Source of the DNA: an uncultured Paludibaculum sp.
GTDB taxonomy: Bacteria > Acidobacteriota > Terriglobia > Bryobacterales > Bryobacteraceae
Reading direction: 5' to 3'
NCBI RefSeq assembly: GCF_963665245.1
Contig: NZ_OY762268.1
Coordinates: forward strand, 806,001-870,000
DNA: 64,000 nt
The notes beneath the pieces were generated by a model that made no database searches, was not told where the DNA came from, and saw nothing but the letters and a program-made list of their open reading frames with translations. Positions 29,298 through 36,704 of this stretch are shown here, piece after piece. The stretch's first letter is position 1. Every line of letters begins with the position of its first letter. Position numbers and translations under genes: made by a program.

Positions 29298-31274
29298 TCA
29301 CCGCCGCGTTTTCGCGTCTTCAATCCGCGCCAGCATGCGCGTCATCCAGCCCGCTCCATCCTCGAACCCCACATCCTCACTCCGCACGATGCCCGACTCG
29401 ATAACCCAGGTTCGCGGGATGCCCAAATCGGGCAAAACCTGCTCCACATAGTCGTGGGCCAGCACCACGGGAAACGTCCAGCCTCTGCCCTTGAGAAACG
29501 GCTCCACGACACCGGGATTTGCGTCTGCATTGAGAGTCAGCAACACCACGTCCAGCCTTTCCTTCAACGTCTCGTAGAGCTTCTGAATATGCGGTAGTTC
29601 TTCGATGCAAGGGGCACACCAGGTCGCCCAGATATTTACGACCGCCACCTTGCCGACCAGATCGGTGGTGGTCCAGACACGTCCGTCCAGACCGGCGCCC
29701 CGGAACGGCGGCAACGGCTTCCCTGAGACTTTCGGCGCCTCTGGCGGATCCTCCACCCGGACAGGCAGATTCCTTGCGTTGTTCGCCGCACGCCGGTGTT
29801 CCGCCGCGTCCCCAGTCCGGCCTTCGAGGTCCGCCAGCCGCGCCTTCATGGTCCAGTACTCCGCGTCGAGAAATTGGGCAGACCGCCGCTGCGTCGTCAT
29901 CTTCGCCAAGGCATCCAGATCGCTCCGCATCGCGTCCAGTACCTCGGAGGCGGATGGCAACTTCGAGGTCTTCACCGCCCAATCGAACAGCACAGTGCGA
30001 GCCTGGATGCGGGCCGTCAATCGCGATTCCTCGTTCAAGTGGTGATTCCGGTCATCGAAGAGATCGTACTCCGGCACAGCCCGGGTCTGTTCCGCTTCAC
30101 GCAGCCCTGCATCAATCAGCCCGGGCACCGCATCCAGACGGATTCCGCGCTCCACGTACACCCGAGCCACACCAATCACGGCGGGGGTTCGCAGGAAGCG
30201 TCCCGGGCGCCTCCGGCCAATCGCAACCAACCGCTCTCCGGCGGTGACGATCTCGCCCTCCGAGCTATCCGGCAACTTCGCCAGCGCAGTTAACCGGTCG
30301 AGGTATGGCATCGGCTCGTCGGGCCATTGTTCTATCCACCCCTGGGCCACCTGCGCCAGTGCCCTGTAGTACCGCGTCGCCTCCTCTTTGGAAGAGTCCT
30401 TGCCCGGAAAGGGGTGTTCGCTGTGCCATTGCCGCTCGGCATCATACACTGGCACCCGGCGTGCTGCCGGAACCGGCAAGGTGCGCAGCGCCTCGCTGTT
30501 GCCCGAGATCCGGTAGCCCTCACGAAGCGTCGCGACCGCCTCCGGATCCGCCATCTTTTGGGTGAGCCCCAATTCCTCGATATCCTGCGCAATGCGCAAC
30601 CGCAGCGCCGGATGGCCGGCCGGCGGAGTAGCGCGGAATTCAATGGGCCACAACCAGCGATACGCGGTCACCGCATCGCTATCCGTCCGCCCCTTGAGCA
30701 CCGCTCGAAGCCGTGCGGCAACCGTGCTTAGTTCGTCGCCCGATCCGCTGTCAGCAAGCAGCTGATACCCGTGCAGGTAGGAAGGACACGCCTGGACGAA
30801 CCGGATGAGATTCGTCGAGAGCGCGGCGCTGTCCTTGAACTTCGGATAGCTGTGAATCTGGCCGATCAGCCAATAGGGGTAGGGGAACTCCGCCGACGCC
30901 AGCACGGTGAGGCGCCGCAATGCCTCGGGGGTGTTGTTACCAATCAGGCTGGCGGCGTAAAACAGCGCATATCGCGGGTCACCCTCGTGCGCCTCCATCG
31001 CCAGGCGATAGGCACGGATGATCTCGTCGTGCCCCATGCCCTTGTACAGCGACAGATACTCCAGGTTCGCGAAGACTTCGTCTGGATAAGCGCGCACGAT
31101 GGGGCGCAGGACTTCGCGTGCTTTCGCGACGAAGTCCTCAGAGGTGTTGCGAAGCCGGAGGCTCGCCACTCGGGAGATCGCCGCAGCCACCTCCGCGGGG
31201 GGCTCACACCCGTAGCGGACGCTCTGAGCGCGGGCGGCAAGGGCCAGCAGGAGGAAAATCGATGCAGTACGCAC
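29298..31274 (-). CDS. Exported TlpA-like thioredoxin-domain protein with long helical N-terminus
   Basis: 658 residues with a short signal peptide (MRTASIFLLLALAARAQ). Residues 20-510 are Ala/Leu/Arg-rich and TPR-like in feel (paired helices around EVFANLEYLSLYKGMGHDEIIRAYRLAME). The C-terminal domain (about 520-658) is a TlpA/ResA thioredoxin fold: VGKVAVVNIWATWCAPCIEELPHIQKLYE, with redox pair C553/C556, and a cis-Pro region at LGIPRTWVI. It probably reduces or exchanges disulfides in the periplasm, with partners docked on the helical part. Architecture is common in Acidobacteriota; substrates unknown. Confidence 0.88.
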   Translation of the reverse strand: MRTASIFLLLALAARAQSVRYGCEPPAEVAAAISRVASLRLRNTSEDFVAKAREVLRPIVRAYPDEVFANLEYLSLYKGMGHDEIIRAYRLAMEAHEGDPRYALFYAASLIGNNTPEALRRLTVLASAEFPYPYWLIGQIHSYPKFKDSAALSTNLIRFVQACPSYLHGYQLLADSGSGDELSTVAARLRAVLKGRTDSDAVTAYRWLWPIEFRATPPAGHPALRLRIAQDIEELGLTQKMADPEAVATLREGYRISGNSEALRTLPVPAARRVPVYDAERQWHSEHPFPGKDSSKEEATRYYRALAQVAQGWIEQWPDEPMPYLDRLTALAKLPDSSEGEIVTAGERLVAIGRRRPGRFLRTPAVIGVARVYVERGIRLDAVPGLIDAGLREAEQTRAVPEYDLFDDRNHHLNEESRLTARIQARTVLFDWAVKTSKLPSASEVLDAMRSDLDALAKMTTQRRSAQFLDAEYWTMKARLADLEGRTGDAAEHRRAANNARNLPVRVEDPPEAPKVSGKPLPPFRGAGLDGRVWTTTDLVGKVAVVNIWATWCAPCIEELPHIQKLYETLKERLDVVLLTLNADANPGVVEPFLKGRGWTFPVVLAHDYVEQVLPDLGIPRTWVIESGIVRSEDVGFEDGAGWMTRMLARIEDAKTRR

Positions 31275-31606
31275 GTCGTCAATCTATGACGTTGGCACCG
31301 CGGAGGACGTGTAGGCCCGCGCCGCATGCCGGACAGACGTAATCCTGAGCGCTTCTCCGGTGCCCCAGGACCGCGTCACCGCCGGCCTCCCGCCCCTGAC
31401 GCGTACGCGACCGGCTCAACAGTCCCCGCCGAAAACGCGCACCGTGGTAAAAAGGTTGAGAGGTCAGGTATCAACCGCAAGCCGTGGACGTCACGGGCCC
31501 GGAGATGCCCGGGGCTTGGACCGTCCGCACTACCAGCCGGCCAACTCCCTCGCGCTGCCAGTTTCGGTGTAGATCGACCTTCAATCCAACGAGACAGGAA
31601 CTACGC
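31275..31606. other. Intergenic region between divergent genes
   Basis: 332 bases between the TlpA-like gene (minus) and the orphan at 31607 (plus). No gene is supported. It should hold promoters for both directions. An AGGAAC ribosome site lies just before 31607. Confidence 0.35.
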
Positions 31607-32932
31607 ATGTTTGGACGTGGGAATTGGGCCATCCTAGGGCTCGCGAAAGAGTCACTCGAAGCCTTCAGAGCAAACCTGGAAAACCAAACCCTGATGGCCG
31701 CTTCTTCTCAGATGGCGGCGTCCGCCGTCGCCCGGCTCTATGGAGCCGACGCGCTGGGGTTCAATCCCTTCGGCGCTCCGCGTCTCGATGACGAGCAGGA
31801 GATCGGCCAGGAACTGCAGGCGCAACTCGCACAGCATGTGATCACTGACCAGGAAGAGGGATCCGACGCCACCCTGCCCGAGGAGATCCTGAATGGCGAC
31901 GGCTATGCGTTCAGCGTGGAGCGGTTCCAGCTCCACCCCACAATGCCCTGGTATGGGCTGTGGGCCGTTTCGAATGAGTGGAAGAAGGCGAGCGATCTGC
32001 CCTCCGTCAAGGAGCACCGGTCCTATGTGCTGCTGGAGCGGCCGTACCGGTTTCTGCAATCCACCGACAAGAAGACGGTCGATCAGGAGACGCTCGGAGT
32101 CACCACCATCGTTCGCAAGCAGGTTCCCGTACTGCTGGACTTCAACGAAGGCCGTGTCTATATCGAGAACACCAACAAGAAGCTGATCTACACGATCATG
32201 GTTCGGTTGAAGCACCTGGGTGCCGAGCTCATCCCGGTCGCCTGGACGTATGGCCTCCCGAACTGGACCGAGGAGATCCTCAACCGGCTGTACGAGCGAA
32301 CCCAGTACCAGGGCGACTTCGTGAAGCGCGCCGAGGAAGCCAAGCGTTTCAGTGCGAACGAGATCGAGAAGCTCGATGACCGGGTGCTCGAGGCTATTGT
32401 GGCGAACTACTTCTCGATGACTGAGCTGCCGGGTGGGCTTTGGGCTGGCATTTCCGGGCCCGCCCAGATCCGCATGCACCACGCGACTCCGGCCATCGGC
32501 GTGAAGGCTCCGACGAACGCGACTACCCTGCTCCACATGACGAGTGACGCCGGGATTGTCTCGGGCGTCCTCACCTTTCAGGAGTGTGTACCGGTCCTGA
32601 ACAAGGAAGGCGTGGAGCGCATCATTCGTCGGGACCTTCTCCGTGTCAGTTTGAACGACCGGATCAATCTCACCGACGTCGGGGCCGCGATGCTGCGCGG
32701 ATTTGACCTCGCCACGCACAAGAAGGACGTTCAGCGGGAGATCCGCAAAACCAAGCAGGTTCCGTCGATCCCGCAGTTCTGGGGCAACTGGCTGCACGAA
32801 TTGAGCAATGCCGTGCGCACCATGGAGGCCGCCTTCCGCGAGATCCTCGACATTGGTGGAGAGGAGCAAGCCGGAATCCTGCCGATGCAAGGTCCGGCCA
32901 AGGAGGAGGCGTCGGAACTGGTGAGTGCCTGA
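31607..32932 (+). CDS. Conserved-looking protein of unknown function next to AbiE
   Basis: 441 residues from the ATG with a good AGGAAC ribosome site. No signal peptide, no membrane segments. The N-terminus is helical (SLEAFRANLENQTLMAASSQMAAS), the middle is alpha/beta with motifs such as QLHPTMPWYGLWAVSNEWKK and VPVLLDFNEGRVYIENTNKK, and the C-terminus is helical. I do not recognise the family. It borders the type IV toxin-antitoxin genes and may be part of the same accessory island. Confidence 0.75.
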   Translation: MFGRGNWAILGLAKESLEAFRANLENQTLMAASSQMAASAVARLYGADALGFNPFGAPRLDDEQEIGQELQAQLAQHVITDQEEGSDATLPEEILNGDGYAFSVERFQLHPTMPWYGLWAVSNEWKKASDLPSVKEHRSYVLLERPYRFLQSTDKKTVDQETLGVTTIVRKQVPVLLDFNEGRVYIENTNKKLIYTIMVRLKHLGAELIPVAWTYGLPNWTEEILNRLYERTQYQGDFVKRAEEAKRFSANEIEKLDDRVLEAIVANYFSMTELPGGLWAGISGPAQIRMHHATPAIGVKAPTNATTLLHMTSDAGIVSGVLTFQECVPVLNKEGVERIIRRDLLRVSLNDRINLTDVGAAMLRGFDLATHKKDVQREIRKTKQVPSIPQFWGNWLHELSNAVRTMEAAFREILDIGGEEQAGILPMQGPAKEEASELVSA

Positions 32933-33142
32933 AGAAGTTGGGAACGGGGGCCGGGACCAGAGGAGTTTGATACGGCCCCCCTGCTTCCCGCCCCCTACGG
33001 CGCGGGAATCCTATCCACCTTGGCCTTCGGACGGGCTGACAAGAGTCGTGGTCTTCGGAGCCCAAAAGGTAGACCGGCGGCGGAAAGCATCTGTTCTCCC
33101 TCATGGCGAACGGTTACTGGCAGTTTGCCGGATAGCTCTTTT

Positions 33143-33159
33143 GCTTAGCTGAGCTAAGC
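33143..33159. promoter_or_regulatory. Perfect palindrome upstream of abiEi (operator-like)
   Basis: GCTTAGCT-G-AGCTAAGC, an 8-bp perfect inverted repeat, 56 bp before the antitoxin start. Together with the second copy at 33210 it resembles the two inverted repeats that AbiEi antitoxins bind to repress their own operon in streptococci. Confidence 0.6.
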
Positions 33160-33209
33160 TTTCCAGAAACATCGTGAACTGGACACCGGTTTACCAATTT
33201 GCGACATTA

Positions 33210-33224
33210 CTTAGCATGGCTGAG
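33210..33224. promoter_or_regulatory. Second operator-like inverted repeat spanning the abiEi start codon
   Basis: CTTAGC-ATG-GCTGAG: five of six positions pair, and the arms match those of the palindrome at 33143. The centre is the proposed ATG. Binding here would block both transcription and translation start. Confidence 0.5.
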
Positions 33225-34049
33225 CAAATCAGAGGGAAGGTAAACCTCCTGGAGCGTCTCCTCCCGGAAGGCCTGCTGGTTGACGCGGCCTGGCTTGGAG
33301 CCCATGGGTATTCGACCTCCCTGCGCAGGCAATATGTTACTGCCGGATGGCTCGATCGGCCCGCACGTCAGGTCTACCGGCGGAAACGAGGATCACTGAG
33401 TTGGCAGCAGGCGGTGGTTTCGCTGCAAACGCTTCTCGACCGCAACCTGGTCGTTGGAGGCCGTACGGCGCTCGAACTCCAGGGGTTTGCTCACTACCTC
33501 CCCCAAGAGACGAAGACGGTACACCTGTACGGCACGGAACGCCCTCCGAACTGGCTAGGCAAACTTCCGATTGATGCCACATTCGCGTACCACAACATCG
33601 GACGGCTGTTCTCCCAACCATCGGGCAAGCCACCATGCGATGTCAACGGCCCGGCAAACGCATCATCTCTCGCGCTGCCCGCTGATCTGGTTTCGCAGCC
33701 CTGGGGACAGTGGAAGTGGGCACTCATTCTCTCGTCACCCGAAAGAGCTCTGCTGGAACTTCTCGACGAATTGCCCGACCGCGAGAGTTTTCATCAGGTG
33801 GACAAATTGGTAGAAGGACTCTCCCCTCTCAGCCCGCGCCGCCTTGAGAAGCTGTTGCTTGACTGCCGGAGCGTGAAAGCCAAGCGACTGTTCTTCTTTT
33901 TCGCGGATCGCCACAAGCACGCCTGGCTGAGGCATATAGACCGGAAAGCAATAGACCTCGGCAAAGGGAAGCGCATGCTGGTGCGCGGAGGGAAGCTGAG
34001 TGCTCCGCATCAAATCACGGTGCCTGAGGACCTCGATGGCGTTCAATGA
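33216..34049 (+). CDS. AbiEi-type antitoxin (type IV toxin-antitoxin)
   Basis: 277 residues from the ATG at 33216; a GTG at 33174 would add 14 residues. Typical AbiEi opening: a winged-helix segment NLLERLLPEGLLVDAAWLGAHGYSTSLRRQYVTAGWL, then VYRRKRGSLSWQQAVVSLQ. The C-terminal part includes SSPERALLELLDELPDRESFHQV and LLDCRSVKAKRLFFFFADRH. AbiEi represses its own promoter and neutralises the AbiEii toxin indirectly. It overlaps the toxin gene by 14 bp, so it is translated with it. No clear ribosome site, so weak or leaderless translation is possible. Confidence 0.88.
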   Translation: MAEQIRGKVNLLERLLPEGLLVDAAWLGAHGYSTSLRRQYVTAGWLDRPARQVYRRKRGSLSWQQAVVSLQTLLDRNLVVGGRTALELQGFAHYLPQETKTVHLYGTERPPNWLGKLPIDATFAYHNIGRLFSQPSGKPPCDVNGPANASSLALPADLVSQPWGQWKWALILSSPERALLELLDELPDRESFHQVDKLVEGLSPLSPRRLEKLLLDCRSVKAKRLFFFFADRHKHAWLRHIDRKAIDLGKGKRMLVRGGKLSAPHQITVPEDLDGVQ

Positions 34050-34968
34050 GGTCTATAGGCGGCAAGTAGAACTGCTCCTCCGGCTGTTACCTCGGGTAGC
34101 AGAGCAGGATTGCTTCGCGCTAAAAGGCGGCACCGCCATCAACCTGTTCGTGCGCGATATGCCACGGCTGTCCGTCGACATCGACCTTACCTATTTACCG
34201 GTGTCTTCGCGCGAAGAGTCCCTTGCCGCAATCAACGCCGCGATGAAGCGGATCGCTCTCAGCATTCGGAAAGCGCTACCCGAAGCCATAGTCACTCCGG
34301 CTGCGCTCAAGCCGGAAAACGCCATAACCCGTATGCTTGTGCGAAGCAACGGTGCACAAGTGAAGATCGAAGTTACGCCGGTCTTGCGGGGGTGCGCCTT
34401 CGAGCCGGCGCTCCGAAGAGTGCCGCCATCCGTTGAGGAATCCTTTGGCTTTGCCGAAATGCTGGTCGTCTCGTTCGCGGACCTTTACGCAGGCAAGATC
34501 GTCGCCGCTCTCGATCGGCAACATCCGCGCGATCTCTTCGACGTGAGAGGCCTGCTCGCCAACGAAGGCATTGACGGGACACTGCGTGAAGCCTTCATCG
34601 TCTATCTCCTCAGCCACAATCGCCCAATGGCGGAGCTTCTTGCGCCCACGCGCAAGCGGCTGGAGGCGGAATTCGAACGCGGCTTTGCTGGGATGGCGGC
34701 GACAGCGGTTACCATCCAGGACCTCGAAGATGCCCGTGAGGCGCTGATTGGTTCGATCGCCGGCCAGATGTCCGAAGCCCACCGTCGTTTCCTGCTGTCG
34801 TTCGAGCGTGGGGAGCCAGACTGGAGCCTGCTTGCGGTGCCCGGAGCCAGAGACCTGCCGGCAGTGCGTTGGAGACAGCGCAATTTGGATTCTCTCGACA
34901 AAAGCGCCCGCGACGCGCTTGTATCTCGACTCGAAGCCGTTCTTTTCCCTGGACCCGCCCATACCTGA
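34036..34968 (+). CDS. AbiEii/AbiGii-type nucleotidyltransferase toxin
   Basis: 310 residues, start chosen at MAFNEVYRRQV with GAGG upstream. The nucleotidyltransferase signature is clear: ALKGGTAINLFVRDMPRLSVDIDLTY, with GG and the metal-binding DxD pair (about residues 30-55). A downstream SFADLYAGKIVAALDRQHPRDLFDVRGLL segment is also characteristic of the family. Such toxins transfer nucleotides, in the best studied cases to tRNA 3' ends, halting growth during phage attack. The pair appears complete, with no inactivating lesion. Confidence 0.92.
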   Translation: MAFNEVYRRQVELLLRLLPRVAEQDCFALKGGTAINLFVRDMPRLSVDIDLTYLPVSSREESLAAINAAMKRIALSIRKALPEAIVTPAALKPENAITRMLVRSNGAQVKIEVTPVLRGCAFEPALRRVPPSVEESFGFAEMLVVSFADLYAGKIVAALDRQHPRDLFDVRGLLANEGIDGTLREAFIVYLLSHNRPMAELLAPTRKRLEAEFERGFAGMAATAVTIQDLEDAREALIGSIAGQMSEAHRRFLLSFERGEPDWSLLAVPGARDLPAVRWRQRNLDSLDKSARDALVSRLEAVLFPGPAHT

Positions 34969-35224
34969 GATGGTTGGTCGGGCCTGTTGCCGGGCCCGGC
35001 GCTCTGTCAATGTGGAGGCGATTGCTCTCAGGATGTGACGGCTTGTCAGATACCTCCGCGTTCATCATCAAGCATCATAGACTCTCTTCGTGAAGAAGCA
35101 CTTCCCTACCAGCGGCTTTAGCCTCTCCCGATAGCCCGATCATGGCCAGTCGAAATCCCCCTTCCGGTCCCCATCATCCCACCTTGGGGAATCCGGTTCC
35201 CGTTGGGGACTCGCCAGTCTAGAT
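34969..35224. other. Intergenic region between convergent AbiE and unknown gene
   Basis: 256 bases with no supported gene. A GC-rich inverted repeat (GGGCC/GGGCCC, about 34990-35005) lies shortly after the toxin stop and may act as a terminator. Confidence 0.35.
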
Positions 35225-36355
35225 CTATCCCCAGGTCCCAGCATCGAGCAACCGAAGCCTCAGCAGCGTATGCACTGGCGCACCGGCGTGTTCTCTCAGA
35301 CCGCCGCATTCGAATCTGAACGTCGTCAACTCTGTGAGCACGCCATCATAGGGGTGAGCCGCCCAAGGATTGAGGTAGAGACAAGCATGGACTTGGCCCA
35401 TGAGGAGCGTTGCAGGGCACAAATTCTTTGTAAACAACACGGCGCTCACGCGGGTATAGCTCGGCGCGGCGGCCGTTCCCCAGAATCCACGATCCGGAGG
35501 TTCACCCGGCGCTGCAAACTGCGACAGACCGCCGAACAGTGTGTCTTGGAAGTCCCGGTCGGTGAGCATAACGTCGGCGGAGTTCACCGCGATGACATAC
35601 GGCATGGCGAGCTGATTGCCGTAGCGCCCTCCTTTTTTCTTCAGGGAAACCCGCAGAGGATAGGAAAGACCCGACCATGTGCGGCTCCAGTTCTCCTGCC
35701 TGATAGCGCTCCGGCGATTTCCGTAGCGCGTCTTTGGGATTGCGGTTAACTTTACGTTCCAGCCGTCCGCTGTCGTCAGCGGTGGGATGGCGATGCTTCC
35801 TTTGCAGTACCCAGGCTTTGCTGCCTGAATAGCCGCCTCGATGTGTCTGGTGAGCAGTCTTTGGGAGAGGTCTTTACTGCCCTCTGTGAGCTTGTCGATG
35901 GCAAGCAGATAGGCCCTGTCGAGCGTATCAAGGAAGTCGCGAATGCGGTGCGCGCGAGTGCCTCCGGTTGGGCCGCTCGCGCTGTCGATGGAAGTGCAGG
36001 CTTCGAGTAAAAACGCGGAACCCTTCGGCTGTTGGACGGTGAAGTCGGGTTGCTTACTTGTGCCCGGCAAAGTGGGATGAAAGGTCAGTATGCAACGCTG
36101 GCGCCTAAGAAGTTCATGTAGAGTTAATTCCTGAAGCGCGGACGTAAACTGGCGGTCGTCGCCGCAACGGAAGCGTGCGCAGAAGTCGGTGTGCTCCGTG
36201 GCCGGGACGCGGGACAGCCACGTCTCGACTAGTCCGCGCTCGGCGTCGCTAGCGCACCGAGCCGAGCGGTTGAGGTAGTCAAAGGTGCTCTCAGTACGCT
36301 TCTTCCGGCTCATATCCGTCCTGAGAGTGCGGTCGAATACTCTTGCCTTCGCCAT
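35225..36355 (-). CDS. Protein of unknown function in the AbiE island
   Basis: 376 residues from the ATG at 36355 (MAKARVFDRTL). The frame stays open about 80 codons upstream, but that part looks non-coding. The first half is charged (RSARCASDAERGLVETWLSRVP, DFCARFRCGDDRQF); a central segment PDFTVQQPKGSAFLLEACTS has the D...(E) spacing of a restriction-endonuclease-like (PD-(D/E)xK-type) core, a tentative idea only. The C-terminus contains LLMGQVHACLYLNPWAAHP. No signal peptide or membrane segment. It is convergent with the AbiE pair. Confidence 0.65.
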   Translation of the reverse strand: MAKARVFDRTLRTDMSRKKRTESTFDYLNRSARCASDAERGLVETWLSRVPATEHTDFCARFRCGDDRQFTSALQELTLHELLRRQRCILTFHPTLPGTSKQPDFTVQQPKGSAFLLEACTSIDSASGPTGGTRAHRIRDFLDTLDRAYLLAIDKLTEGSKDLSQRLLTRHIEAAIQAAKPGYCKGSIAIPPLTTADGWNVKLTAIPKTRYGNRRSAIRQENWSRTWSGLSYPLRVSLKKKGGRYGNQLAMPYVIAVNSADVMLTDRDFQDTLFGGLSQFAAPGEPPDRGFWGTAAAPSYTRVSAVLFTKNLCPATLLMGQVHACLYLNPWAAHPYDGVLTELTTFRFECGGLREHAGAPVHTLLRLRLLDAGTWG

Positions 36356-36704
36356 TCGAATCCACCTGATCATGAACGCGCCCAACGTGGCGACACCGAG
36401 CAACACTGACCATCGGTGTTTCAACTTCCAGCTTCCGTCAGAACTCAGGTGTCCGCAAGCGGCCGCGCGTGAAGACGTCGTGGCATTCCGTGACGGAGTT
36501 CGATAGGGACCCCCAAACCCAGGCCGCCAACTGGGCAGAATCGCACATGGGCGTAATACATCCAACTCAGTGCTGAAGCTCCATACCAGGCGACCTATCA
36601 CGATCTTCCGGGCAACTCGCCAGTATGCGGCCTGTTTTGCGTGTGCTACAACCCGCGACCCGACAGGGCGACCATCACGATCCCAGATCTGGATTCAATT
36701 CTTC
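36356..36704. other. Intergenic stretch upstream of the unknown gene
   Basis: 349 bases between the start of the 35225 gene and the stop of the permease/M1 gene. No supported gene; some readings extend into it without coding character. It must hold the promoter of the 35225 gene. Confidence 0.35.
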
